The notes below the pieces were generated by a model, which made no database searches, was not told where the DNA came from, and saw only the letters and a list, made by a program, of their open reading frames with translations. A program made the position numbers and the translations under genes. A stretch of DNA of 21,309 nt from the NCBI GenBank assembly GCA_050633205.1, contig JBOEGA010000140.1, positions 1 through 21,309 on the forward strand. The letters are read 5' to 3'. Positions within the stretch are counted from its first letter, which is position 1; every line of letters begins with the position of its first letter. Positions 6,987 through 15,389 of the stretch are shown in pieces. This DNA is from CBDHHC01 sp050633205 (GTDB lineage Bacteria; Pseudomonadota; Alphaproteobacteria; Rhizobiales; CBDHHC01).

Positions 6987-7946
6987 TTACCGATTTTGAG
7001 TGAACCAATTGTAGGTGTGACCAAGCCCTTCTTCAAGAGGTATGTTAGGTTCCCAACCTAAATTTTTTAATTTGTTGCTTTGCATTAGCTTTCTTGGTGT
7101 TCCATCAGGTTTAGTTGTGTCCAGAATTATCTCTCCGGTAAAGCCTGTTGTGTTGTTTATCAGACGGGTAAGTTCAAGAATCGAAATATCCTGGCCAGAA
7201 CCTATGTTGATGTGTTGGCTTTCAGAATAATATTTCATAAGAAAAACAAGAGCATCGGAGAGATCGTCGACATGCATGAATTCTCTTTTTGGAGAGCCTG
7301 TTCCCCAGATTGTCATTGTTTTGTCGCCGGCCTGTTTTGCTTCATGGGCTTTACGCATTAATGCAGGAATGACATGGCTTGTTTCCAGATCGACATTGTC
7401 TCCGGGTCCATAAAGGTTGGTGGGCATAGCGGAAATAAAGTCGCAGTCGTATTGTTTGCGATAGGCCTGACAGAGTTTAATACCTGCAATTTTTGCTATG
7501 GCATAAGGTTCATTGGTGGGTTCCAGTTCTCCTGTGAGGAGTTCGCTTTCCTCGATGGGCTGGTTTGCAAATTTTGGGTAGATGCAGGAGGAGCCAAGGA
7601 ACAGGAGCTTCTCTATGCCGGTTTGATATGCTGCATGGATGATATTGGCTTCAATCATCAGGTTCTGGTAGAGGAATTCGGCAGGATAAATATTGTTGGC
7701 GTGGATGCCGCCTACTTTTGCTGCTGCAATAATTACGGCCTGAGGTTTGTTTGTGGCCAGCCAGTTTTCGACATCGGTCTGTCTTGTGAGGTCAAGCTCT
7801 GTGCGTGAAGCAGTGAGCACTTCGCAGTTTTCCTGCTGCAAGCGGCGAAGAAGTGCGCTGCCGACCATTCCACGATGGCCGGCAACCCAGATGCGTTTTC
7901 CTTCAAGAGTGTATTTCAACTCCGGAAGCTGTGTGGTGTGAGACAT
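6987..7946 (-). CDS. fcl: GDP-L-fucose synthase (GDP-4-keto-6-deoxymannose epimerase/reductase)
   Basis: This 319-aa short-chain dehydrogenase/reductase-fold enzyme makes GDP-L-fucose from GDP-4-keto-6-deoxy-D-mannose with NADPH, feeding polysaccharide synthesis. The cofactor loop is G23-H-R-G-M-V-G29. Catalytic residues Ser119, Cys121, Tyr148, Lys152 and His191 all align with those of the E. coli enzyme at a constant offset of 12 caused by a longer N-terminus. PTNLYGPGDN and HVIPALMRK are typical. No gmd (the preceding 4,6-dehydratase) or glycosyltransferase lies nearby, which is unusual. The gene starts 31 bases after gabD. The start ATG is buried in a short dyad and lacks a clear ribosome site. 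Confidence 0.95.
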   Translation of the reverse strand: MSHTTQLPELKYTLEGKRIWVAGHRGMVGSALLRRLQQENCEVLTASRTELDLTRQTDVENWLATNKPQAVIIAAAKVGGIHANNIYPAEFLYQNLMIEANIIHAAYQTGIEKLLFLGSSCIYPKFANQPIEESELLTGELEPTNEPYAIAKIAGIKLCQAYRKQYDCDFISAMPTNLYGPGDNVDLETSHVIPALMRKAHEAKQAGDKTMTIWGTGSPKREFMHVDDLSDALVFLMKYYSESQHINIGSGQDISILELTRLINNTTGFTGEIILDTTKPDGTPRKLMQSNKLKNLGWEPNIPLEEGLGHTYNWFTQNR

Positions 7947-7954
7947 GTGTCTCA
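7939..7954 (-). repeat. Inverted repeat enclosing the fcl start codon
   Basis: TGAGACA (7939-7945) and TGTCTCA (7948-7954) are perfect 7-bp arms separated by two bases, and the fcl ATG (7946-7944, minus strand) lies within this dyad. No good Shine-Dalgarno sequence precedes it. It could affect translation initiation by folding, or it could be coincidental. Confidence 0.45.
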
Positions 7955-7977
7955 GCTAAATGATTCCGAGGGTAAGA

Positions 7978-9420
7978 TCAAACACCACCCATAAGGATCA
8001 TTTTAGTTTCCACATATTCGTCGATACCGTAATGAGATCCCTCACGGCCAAGACCTGATTCTTTCATTCCACCGAATGGTGTTCCTGCTGTTGAAATCAG
8101 GGCTGAATTAACGCCGATCATGCCGTATTCAAGAGCTTCGGCTACACGCCATACACGGCCGATATCGCGGGAGAAGAAATATCCTGCAAGACCGTACTGG
8201 GTGTCGTTTGCTCTTTCGATAACTTCTTCTTCTGTATCGAATTTCTGGATACCAGCTACCGGGCCAAAAGTTTCCTCTCTGGAAACGCGCATGTCACGTG
8301 TAACGCCTTTCAGAACTGTAGGAGCTACGAAGTTTCCACCCAGATCATGCATTCCGCCGCCAACGAGAACTTCTGCGCCACTGGCGACTGCGTCATTGAT
8401 GTGCTCAATGCTTTTCTTAACGGCTGCTTCGTTGATGACCGGGCCAATATCCGTTCCATCTTCCAGGCCATTGCCGACTTTCATGCCGGCAGCAACTTCT
8501 GCGAATTTTTCTACGAATTTGTCGTAGATGCCGCTTTGTACGAAGATTCTGTTGGCACTGATGCAGGTCTGGCCTGTGTTGCGGAACTTGCTGCCAATTG
8601 TGTTCATTACAGCAGGCATAAGGTCTGCATCATCAAAGATGATGAATGGTGCATTACCGCCAAGCTCCAGTGCTACTTTTTTAACCGTCGAAGAAGCCTG
8701 ACCCATGAGAAGTTTACCAACAGGTGTCGAGCCAGTGAAGGAAACAGCTTTGACGACAGAGCTGTCCATGATCGCTTTACCGATTTGTACGGCATCGCCT
8801 GTTACAATCTGGAATACGCCAGCAGGGATACCTGCTTTGATTGCCAGTTCGCCCAGAGCTAATGCGGAGAACGGAGTGTCGGGAGCAGGCTTAACAACTG
8901 ACGTACAGCCCACAGCAAGTGCTGGAGAGACTTTACGGGTGATCATTGAGCTTGGGAAGTTCCAGGGAGTGATCGCTGCTGTAACCCCTACAGGCTGCTT
9001 AATGACAACTACACGGGCATCTTTAACATGTGTCGGGATTGTTTCGCCGTATACGCGTTTTGCTTCTTCAGCATAGAACTGTACGAAGGATGCTGCGTAA
9101 AGAATTTCGCCGTAAGATTCCTTGAATGGTTTGCCCTGTTCTACGGTCAGGATGATGGCAAGATCCTTGGCATTGGCCATGATCAGCTCATACCATTTAT
9201 ATAGAATTCTGCTGCGTTTTTCAGCAAGAAGGCCCGACCATTCCTTGAAGGCAGCTTCTGCATGAGCTATTGCCTGAGTTGTTTCCTCAGCGCCCATGTT
9301 TGGGATTTTGCCAATTTCTTCGCCAGTTGCCGGGTTGAAAATTGGAGTTTCCGCAGTTCCAGTCCATTCACCGTTGATAAGACACTGAGTTTTAAATAGT
9401 GATGGGTCATTGAGTTGCAT
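7978..9420 (-). CDS. gabD: Succinate-semialdehyde dehydrogenase (aldehyde dehydrogenase superfamily)
   Basis: This 480-aa enzyme oxidises succinate semialdehyde to succinate with NAD(P)+, the last step of GABA breakdown. It shows the aldehyde dehydrogenase set: P152-W-N-F-P156, cofactor Lys177, FTGST at 228-232, general base Glu252 in LELGGNAPFI, and catalytic Cys286 in NTGQTCISANR. The overall sequence (EQGKPFKES, YGETIPTHVKD, GVTAAITPWNFP) closely follows the GabD subfamily at its normal length. A ribosome site AAGGA lies 12 bases before ATG 9420. No GABA aminotransferase (gabT) is adjacent. It is the first gene of a tightly spaced run gabD-fcl-channel and diverges from pyruvate carboxylase. 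A related semialdehyde substrate such as glutarate semialdehyde is possible. Confidence 0.92.
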   Translation of the reverse strand: MQLNDPSLFKTQCLINGEWTGTAETPIFNPATGEEIGKIPNMGAEETTQAIAHAEAAFKEWSGLLAEKRSRILYKWYELIMANAKDLAIILTVEQGKPFKESYGEILYAASFVQFYAEEAKRVYGETIPTHVKDARVVVIKQPVGVTAAITPWNFPSSMITRKVSPALAVGCTSVVKPAPDTPFSALALGELAIKAGIPAGVFQIVTGDAVQIGKAIMDSSVVKAVSFTGSTPVGKLLMGQASSTVKKVALELGGNAPFIIFDDADLMPAVMNTIGSKFRNTGQTCISANRIFVQSGIYDKFVEKFAEVAAGMKVGNGLEDGTDIGPVINEAAVKKSIEHINDAVASGAEVLVGGGMHDLGGNFVAPTVLKGVTRDMRVSREETFGPVAGIQKFDTEEEVIERANDTQYGLAGYFFSRDIGRVWRVAEALEYGMIGVNSALISTAGTPFGGMKESGLGREGSHYGIDEYVETKMILMGGV

Positions 9421-9935
9421 AAGTTTATTTTCCTTACATTCGCAAAATCATGCCAGTAAAATTACCAGGTTAATATGGCATAAATCATGGGGTGAACTTA
9501 GCAGTCAGCAATAAGAATTGAAAGTCCAAAACGTTATTACCAGACCCGTACACAGACTGGTGGGAAGTACGTATTCAAATCAGGCTGATTAAAAAACAGG
9601 CGTTTTGTGACCTAAATGTTTTCAGAGTTAATATTTGGTTAGAATTGGGAGTAAATAAACTTGAGGGTTGCTGGTATAGCGCCACTTTTCCATTGTATTA
9701 CAGGTCTTGTGCGGGGTTCAGAGAAGAAAAATAGGTTAAACTCATGTCTGATACTAATATTCGTGAGGATTGAAAACTATCTTATTTGCCAATTTACGGC
9801 ATTTTATTTTTAGGTCCACTATTTGCATAATGTTAAATTAGTCATCTGTTCTTATCATACTAATTTATGAGCGGTGTCTTGGTCGCAGACTGTAAGTCGC
9901 AGCATCAGAATAAGTACAAACGGGGGGCACAGTAC
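9421..9935. promoter_or_regulatory. Divergent intergenic region between gabD and pyruvate carboxylase
   Basis: These 515 AT-rich bases separate two divergent genes and must carry both promoters. I find no convincing -35/-10 pair. A -10-like CATAAT occurs at 9826-9831 (plus strand) without a good -35. A 7-base direct repeat GTCGCAG (9882-9888 and 9896-9902) lies just upstream of the pyc ribosome site. No RNA gene, CRISPR or mobile element is seen, and short frames here show no coding character. Confidence 0.4.
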
Positions 9936-12900
9936 ATGGTTCAGAAACTCCTGATCGCCAATCGCGGTGAGATAGCGATTCGTGTTATGCGGGCAGCAAA
10001 TGAGTTGGGCATTCGAACTGTCGCGATATTTGCTGAAGAAGATCAACTTTCCCTGCACAGGTTTAAGTCTGATGAGGCTTATTCATTAGGCAAGGGGCTC
10101 GGCCCGGTTAAGGCCTATCTTTCGATAGACGAGATTTTAAGGGTTGCGAAGCAGTGCAAGGCTGATGCGGTGCATCCGGGGTATGGCTTTTTATCTGAAA
10201 GCCCTGAGTTTGCAGAAGCTGTTATTGCTGCGGGACTGGTCTGGGTTGGACCACCGCCTGATGTTATGCGTTCTCTGGGGAACAAGGTTTCTGCAAGAGA
10301 AATGGCGATTAAGGCGGGGACACCTGTTATGCCTGCGACAGGGCCACTTTCCGAGGATATAGATGAGATTCGCAAGCTGGCGGATGGAGTTGGCTATCCG
10401 GTTATGCTGAAGGCCAGTTGGGGTGGCGGTGGCCGTGGAATGCGGGTTATTGAGAATGAAAGCCAGCTTGAAGAGCAGGTTCTTGCAGGGCGTCGTGAAG
10501 CCGAGAATGCATTTGGTAATGGTGAGGTTTATCTTGAAAAGCTGGTAAGACATGCAAGGCATGTGGAGGTTCAGCTTCTTGGGGATACGCATGGCACACT
10601 GGTTCATTTGTGGGAACGGGACTGCTCTATTCAGCGCCGGAACCAGAAAGTGGTTGAGCGGGCACCTGCTCCGTATTTATCCGCTAACCAGAGAATCGAG
10701 CTGTGCGAAAGTGCTATCAGGCTGGCAAAGGCTGCCGGTTATGTGAATGCCGGTACGGCTGAATTTCTGATGGATGTCGAGACCAGTGAATTTTATTTTA
10801 TCGAGGTTAATCCGCGTATTCAGGTTGAGCATACTGTTACAGAAGAAGTGACAGGCATTGATATTGTCAAGGCGCAGTTACTGATTGCACAGGGAGCCAG
10901 AATTGGGGATACCTCCAGTTCCGGTGTGCCTGCACAGGAAGAGATATGGCTGAATGGCCATGCAATGCAGTGCCGTATTACGACTGAAGATCCTGAGAAT
11001 AATTTTGTTCCTGATTATGGTCGTATTACTGCCTATCGAGGTGCAACAGGGTTTGGTGTGAGGCTTGATGGTGGCACGGCATATTCCGGTGCGGTTATTA
11101 CCCGTTATTATGATTCACTTCTTGAGAAGATCACAGTATGGGCACAGACGCCGGGTGATTGTGTGGCGCGTATGGGGCGTGCTTTACGGGAATTTCGTAT
11201 TCGCGGTGTTGCGACAAATATCTTCTTTGTCGAGAATCTGATTAATCATCCTTCGTTCAGGTCCTCTGATTATACAACCCGTTTTATAGATGAAACGCCT
11301 GAGTTATTCAATCTGCCGACACGTAAGGACCGTGCGACCAAGTTATTGAATTATATTGCTGAAGTGACGGTGAATGGCAATCCTCTGGTTAAAGACAGGC
11401 CAACTCCTTCCGAGCATCTGCTTGATCCTGTTGTGCCTGAATATGAGCCCGGCGAGGTGCCGAAGTCTGTTCGAAATATTCTGGATGAACGCGGGCCACA
11501 AGGTGTTTCCGAGTGGTTATTGAACCAGCATAAAGTTCTGATTACAGATACCAGTATGCGGGATGCTCACCAGTCCTTATTAGCTACGCGGATGCGATCC
11601 TATGATATGGCAAAGGTTGCACCTGCATATGCTCAGTTGCTTCCGGAGTTATTCAGCCTTGAGTGCTGGGGTGGGGCGACCTTTGATGTTGCCATGCGTT
11701 TTCTTGGGGAATGTCCGTGGGAGAGGCTGGTCGCTATTCGTGAGCAGGCGCCTAATACATTGTTGCAGATGTTATTGCGCGGTGCGAATGGTGTTGGTTA
11801 TACCAGTTATCCGGATAATGTGGTTCGGCATTTTATTCAGCAGTCAGCAGTGAACGGTATTGATGTTTTTCGTATATTTGACAGTCTGAACTGGATTGAA
11901 AATATGCGTGTTGCCATTGATGAGGTTCTGAAGACCGGGACTATCTGTGAGGCAGCTATCTGTTATACAGGTGATATTCTTGATCCGGACAGATCGACTT
12001 ATGATCTGGATTATTATGTGTCGCTTGCGCTGGAGTTAAAGGCTGCTGGTACGCATATTCTTGGTCTGAAGGATATGGCGGGATTGCTGAAGCCTGCGGC
12101 TGCACGAATTCTGGTTAAAACCCTGAAAGATGAAACCGGGCTTCCAATACATTTCCATACGCATGATACATCGGGAATTTCCGGGGCTTCTGTTCTGGCT
12201 GCCTGTGATGCTGGTGTTGATATTGTCGATACGGCAATGGACAGTTTGTCAGGCATGACTTCGCAGCCCAATATGGGATCTATTGTTGAAGCATTGAAGC
12301 CTACGGACAGGAATACAGGTATTGATCCGGGCGTTGTGCGTAAGTTCTCTGATTACTGGGAAGCTGTTCGCGGGCAATATTCTGCGTTTGAACCAGAGAT
12401 GAAGTCTGGTGCTTCCGAGGTTTATCTGCATGAGATGCCGGGTGGGCAGTTTACCAATCTGAAAGAACAGGCGCGTTCGTTAGGTCTGGCAGAGCGGTGG
12501 CATGAGGTTGCGAGAACCTATCAGGATGTCAATCAGATGTTCGGGGATATTGTGAAGGTAACGCCATCCTCGAAGGTTGTGGGCGATATGGCACTGGCTA
12601 TGGTTGCGGCAGGGCTGACGCGGGAAGATGTTGAAAATCCTGACATCGATGTTTCATTTCCTGAATCGGTTGTCAGTTTCTTTAAAGGGGAGCTTGGTCA
12701 GCCAACCAATGGTTTTCCTGAAGCTTTACAGAAGAAGATTCTTAAGGGAGCTGAGCCATTAACAGGTCGGCCCAGTGAAGGGCTGGCACCTGCTGATTTT
12801 GAAGCCGTTACAAAAGAGGTTGAGGAGAAGATTGACCGGCCATTGCGCAACGGAGAGCTGGATTCCTATATGATGTATCCGAAGGTCTTTGTTGATTATG

Positions 12901-13376
12901 CGGAGAAGCGTAAATTGTATGGTCCGGTTCATGTTCTGCCGACACCTGTTTATTTTTACGGGATGACGGCGCAGAATTCTATCAATATTGACATTGAGGC
13001 AGGCAAGCAGTTGCATATTCAGTTGCAGACTGTTGGTGATGTCGATGAGGATGGTAACTGCAAGGTGTTCTTTGAGCTAAATGGACAGCCTCGTACTGCC
13101 AAAGTCCGCAGCAAGATTGCGGGTAGTGTGATTGAGGCACGTCGCAAGGCTGAAGAGGGCAATGCTTCACATGTGGGAGCGCCTATGCCGGGAATGGTTT
13201 CCATTCTGGCTGTTTCTGAAGGTCAGAAAGTCAAGGCAGGGGATGTGCTGCTGACGATTGAAGCGATGAAGATGGAAACGGCAATTCGTGCAGAGAAGGA
13301 TGGAGAAATAGCCCGGATCTATGTCCGGGCCGGTGGTCAGGTTGATGCTAAAGATCTGATGATTGAGTTTGTGTGA
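9936..13376 (+). CDS. pyc: Pyruvate carboxylase, single-chain
   Basis: This 1146-aa biotin enzyme converts pyruvate, bicarbonate and ATP to oxaloacetate, replenishing the TCA cycle. In order it has the biotin carboxylase domain (from LLIANRGEIAIRVMRA at the N-terminus, ATP loop KASWGGGGRGMRV, and EVNPRIQVEHTVTEEVTG), the carboxyltransferase domain (beginning near VLITDTSMRDAHQSLLATR, metal site in HFHTHDTSG), the central allosteric region, and a C-terminal biotin carrier with biotinyl Lys1112 in EAMKMET. The length matches the family. An in-frame GTG/ATG extension to 9867 exists (23 extra residues), but ATG 9936 follows a GGGGGG ribosome site and begins MVQKLLIANRGE as expected. It ends tail to tail with the glycerol importer operon, nine bases apart. 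Confidence 0.97.
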   Translation: MVQKLLIANRGEIAIRVMRAANELGIRTVAIFAEEDQLSLHRFKSDEAYSLGKGLGPVKAYLSIDEILRVAKQCKADAVHPGYGFLSESPEFAEAVIAAGLVWVGPPPDVMRSLGNKVSAREMAIKAGTPVMPATGPLSEDIDEIRKLADGVGYPVMLKASWGGGGRGMRVIENESQLEEQVLAGRREAENAFGNGEVYLEKLVRHARHVEVQLLGDTHGTLVHLWERDCSIQRRNQKVVERAPAPYLSANQRIELCESAIRLAKAAGYVNAGTAEFLMDVETSEFYFIEVNPRIQVEHTVTEEVTGIDIVKAQLLIAQGARIGDTSSSGVPAQEEIWLNGHAMQCRITTEDPENNFVPDYGRITAYRGATGFGVRLDGGTAYSGAVITRYYDSLLEKITVWAQTPGDCVARMGRALREFRIRGVATNIFFVENLINHPSFRSSDYTTRFIDETPELFNLPTRKDRATKLLNYIAEVTVNGNPLVKDRPTPSEHLLDPVVPEYEPGEVPKSVRNILDERGPQGVSEWLLNQHKVLITDTSMRDAHQSLLATRMRSYDMAKVAPAYAQLLPELFSLECWGGATFDVAMRFLGECPWERLVAIREQAPNTLLQMLLRGANGVGYTSYPDNVVRHFIQQSAVNGIDVFRIFDSLNWIENMRVAIDEVLKTGTICEAAICYTGDILDPDRSTYDLDYYVSLALELKAAGTHILGLKDMAGLLKPAAARILVKTLKDETGLPIHFHTHDTSGISGASVLAACDAGVDIVDTAMDSLSGMTSQPNMGSIVEALKPTDRNTGIDPGVVRKFSDYWEAVRGQYSAFEPEMKSGASEVYLHEMPGGQFTNLKEQARSLGLAERWHEVARTYQDVNQMFGDIVKVTPSSKVVGDMALAMVAAGLTREDVENPDIDVSFPESVVSFFKGELGQPTNGFPEALQKKILKGAEPLTGRPSEGLAPADFEAVTKEVEEKIDRPLRNGELDSYMMYPKVFVDYAEKRKLYGPVHVLPTPVYFYGMTAQNSINIDIEAGKQLHIQLQTVGDVDEDGNCKVFFELNGQPRTAKVRSKIAGSVIEARRKAEEGNASHVGAPMPGMVSILAVSEGQKVKAGDVLLTIEAMKMETAIRAEKDGEIARIYVRAGGQVDAKDLMIEFV

Positions 13377-13394
13377 GGAAGGTCCTCACACAAA
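13368..13394. terminator. Perfect palindrome shared by the 3' ends of pyc and the DUF2160 gene
   Basis: TTTGTGTGAGGA (13368-13379) and TCCTCACACAAA (13383-13394) are perfect 12-bp arms around AGG. The left arm contains the last two codons and stop of pyc (TTT GTG TGA); the right arm, read on the minus strand, contains the same last codons and stop of the DUF2160 gene. Both proteins therefore end Phe-Val. Neither side is followed by a proper T-tract, so it is not a classical intrinsic terminator, but it should block read-through or protect both mRNA ends. Confidence 0.75.
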
Positions 13395-13667
13395 TAAAAA
13401 TACCAGAATAGCAAAAACGACACATATGCCCACTGCTATCCATAGTGGTGGGCCCATAAATGCCAGCCAAGCAAGGTTTATAAAGGCACTGCCAAGCAGG
13501 CTGATAAACAGGCGGTCACCACGTGTTGTCGTGAGGGTCAGAATGCCTTTGCGTTCTGCGCCTCCCGGAGATTTAAATTCCCAGAAAGACATTGCTGCCA
13601 GACAAGCCGCTATGAAGAGAAAGAAGGCAGCGGTTTGCCATGTCCAGGCCATCCATGAAAGATCCAT
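13386..13667 (-). CDS. DUF2160 small membrane protein of the glycerol ABC importer operon
   Basis: This 93-aa protein has three predicted membrane helices (about residues 8-27, 52-71 and 73-93) and a short basic loop with FKSPGGAERKG between the first two. It matches what I recall of DUF2160 proteins, which are encoded in glycerol ABC transporter operons (called glpU in some rhizobia). Its role is unknown; assistance to the permease or assembly is inferred from location only. A good ribosome site (AAGGA, minus strand) precedes ATG 13667, 14 bases after the glpQ stop. It is the last gene of the operon, and its stop codon lies inside the palindrome shared with pyc. Confidence 0.85.
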   Translation of the reverse strand: MDLSWMAWTWQTAAFFLFIAACLAAMSFWEFKSPGGAERKGILTLTTTRGDRLFISLLGSAFINLAWLAFMGPPLWIAVGICVVFAILVFLFV

Positions 13668-13681
13668 TTGCTTTTTCCTTC

Positions 13682-14497
13682 CTATACTCTACCCAGTGCG
13701 AAGCCTTTGGCTATGTGATTTCTTACGAAGTAGATCACGATAGCTCCGGGAATGATTGTCAATGTGCCGGCGGCAGCAAGAAGGCCCAGTTCATAGCCCG
13801 AAGAGCTAGCAGTTTTTGTCATGGCTGCTGCAATGGGTTTTGCGTGAACTGCTGTCAGCGTTTTTGCCAGCAGCAATTCCACCCATGAGAACATGAAGCA
13901 GAAGAATGCAGCAACACCGATACCAGACGCGATGGTTGGCATGAATATTTTGGTGAAGAATGCCGGGAAGCTGTAACCGTCTACGTAGGCTGTTTCGTCA
14001 AGTTCTTTTGGTATTCCTGACATAAAGCCTTCCAATATCCACACTGCAAGCGGGATGTTGAACAGGCAGTGCGCCAAGGCTACTGCTATATGTGTATCGA
14101 ACAGGCCGATTGCCGAGTAAAGCTGGAAGAATGGCAAGGCGAATACGGCTGCCGGAGCCATTCTGTTTGTTAATAGCCAGAAGAACAGATGCTTGTCTCC
14201 AAGGAAACGGTAACGGGAGAAAGCGTAAGCTGCTGGCAGTGCTACAGCAACTGACAGAACAGTATTTATTGCTACATAGATGATTGAGTTTATGTAGCCA
14301 TTATACCAGCTCGGGTCTGTGAAAATTGTTATGTAGTTTGCGAAGGTGAACTGGTTCGGCCATAACATCTGTTGCAGTGTCAAGGTGCTGTCCAGGATCT
14401 CATTCGTATTTTTGAACGACATATTCAGAAGCCAGTAAATTGGCAGCATGAGGAATATGATGTACAGGGTCGGGATGAGCCATGTCATTCGTTTCAT
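13682..14497 (-). CDS. glpQ: Glycerol ABC transporter permease GlpQ
   Basis: This 271-aa inner-membrane subunit has six predicted helices and the binding-protein-dependent permease loop DETAYVDGYSFPAFFTKIFMP (EAA loop, contacts an ATPase subunit), as in MalG-like carbohydrate permeases. Start ATG 14497 overlaps the glpP stop by one base (TAATG), which indicates translational coupling and a 1:1 GlpP:GlpQ ratio. The assignment to glycerol rests on the surrounding operon (GlpV, GlpS, GlpT and DUF2160 in the same run). Confidence 0.92.
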   Translation of the reverse strand: MKRMTWLIPTLYIIFLMLPIYWLLNMSFKNTNEILDSTLTLQQMLWPNQFTFANYITIFTDPSWYNGYINSIIYVAINTVLSVAVALPAAYAFSRYRFLGDKHLFFWLLTNRMAPAAVFALPFFQLYSAIGLFDTHIAVALAHCLFNIPLAVWILEGFMSGIPKELDETAYVDGYSFPAFFTKIFMPTIASGIGVAAFFCFMFSWVELLLAKTLTAVHAKPIAAAMTKTASSSGYELGLLAAAGTLTIIPGAIVIYFVRNHIAKGFALGRV

Positions 14498-15366
14498 TAT
14501 GATTGCTCCTCATCTTTGGTCATGACTGTATAGAAAATCCAGGACAGGAGAAGGATTATCAGGAAGTAAATCAATGACATTGCTGCTGCAGGTCCGAGGT
14601 CAAACTGGCCCAGAGCTATTTTTACGAGATCAATTGACAGTAGTGTGGTTGTATTTCCGGGGCCGCCGCCTGTCAGAACAAAAGGCTCGGTATATATATT
14701 AAAGCTGTCCATGAATCTTAGCAGTACAGCAATAACCAGAACTTTTTTCATTTTAGGAAGCTGGATAAACCGGAAGATTGCGAAAGAGGATGCACCATCA
14801 ATTTTGGCAGCCTGATAATAGGCGTCAGGAATTGAGCGCAAACCTGCATAAGCAAGAAGAACGACGAGTGAAGTCCAGTGCCAGACATCCATAGCGATAA
14901 CTGTGTACCAGGCAGAGAGAGGTTGTCTGGTGTAGTTGTAATCGATGCCTATTGCATTCAGGGTTTTACCAAGTAGTCCAAGTTCCGGCAGTGCGAAGAT
15001 ATTCCACATTGCACCGACCACGTTCCATGGAATAAGCAGTGGCAAGGCCATGAGTACCAGACATACAGAGACCCACATACCTTTGCGGGGCATTGCCAGT
15101 GCCACGATTACACCGAGGGGGATTTCTATTGCCAATATAGTGAAGGTAAACCAGAGTTGCCTGCCAAGGGCTTCATGGAATCTGGTGGAATGTAATATCT
15201 GTTCAAACCATTTTGTGCCTTCAAAGAAAAACTGGTTGTTTCCGAAAGTTTCCTGCACAGAATAGTTGACGACTGTCATCAAGGGGATGATGGCATTGAA
15301 TGCTACCAGTATGACAACTGGTATAACAAACAGCCATGCCTTTTGATTTTCTTTTTTTGCAGCCAT
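14497..15366 (-). CDS. glpP: Glycerol ABC transporter permease GlpP
   Basis: This 289-aa inner-membrane permease of the MalF/UgpA type has six predicted helices, with the EAA-type loop in AAKIDGASSFAIFRFIQLPKMKK and FVLTGGGPGNTT just after it, typical of carbohydrate importers. It pairs with GlpQ to form the translocation path. It lies 23 bases after glpT and overlaps glpQ by one base. Its specificity comes from operon context rather than from a motif. Confidence 0.92.
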   Translation of the reverse strand: MAAKKENQKAWLFVIPVVILVAFNAIIPLMTVVNYSVQETFGNNQFFFEGTKWFEQILHSTRFHEALGRQLWFTFTILAIEIPLGVIVALAMPRKGMWVSVCLVLMALPLLIPWNVVGAMWNIFALPELGLLGKTLNAIGIDYNYTRQPLSAWYTVIAMDVWHWTSLVVLLAYAGLRSIPDAYYQAAKIDGASSFAIFRFIQLPKMKKVLVIAVLLRFMDSFNIYTEPFVLTGGGPGNTTTLLSIDLVKIALGQFDLGPAAAMSLIYFLIILLLSWIFYTVMTKDEEQS

Positions 15367-15389
15367 TGTAAGTCCTTGAATGCGTTCCG

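Noticed and set aside
7374..7808. 144-aa plus-strand frame opposite fcl
   Set aside because: fcl has all catalytic residues; the opposing frame has an unusual Cys/Phe-rich composition typical of a shadow frame.
9882..9902. GTCGCAG direct repeat upstream of pyc
   Set aside because: Two copies of seven bases are too short to call an operator; mentioned only in the intergenic note.
9867..9935. 23-residue N-terminal extension of pyruvate carboxylase
   Set aside because: The extension lacks family similarity; ATG 9936 has a GGGGGG ribosome site and the expected MVQKLLIANRGE start.
10115..10607. Minus-strand frames inside pyruvate carboxylase
   Set aside because: They lie opposite the conserved ATP-grasp domain and have no domain or start signal.
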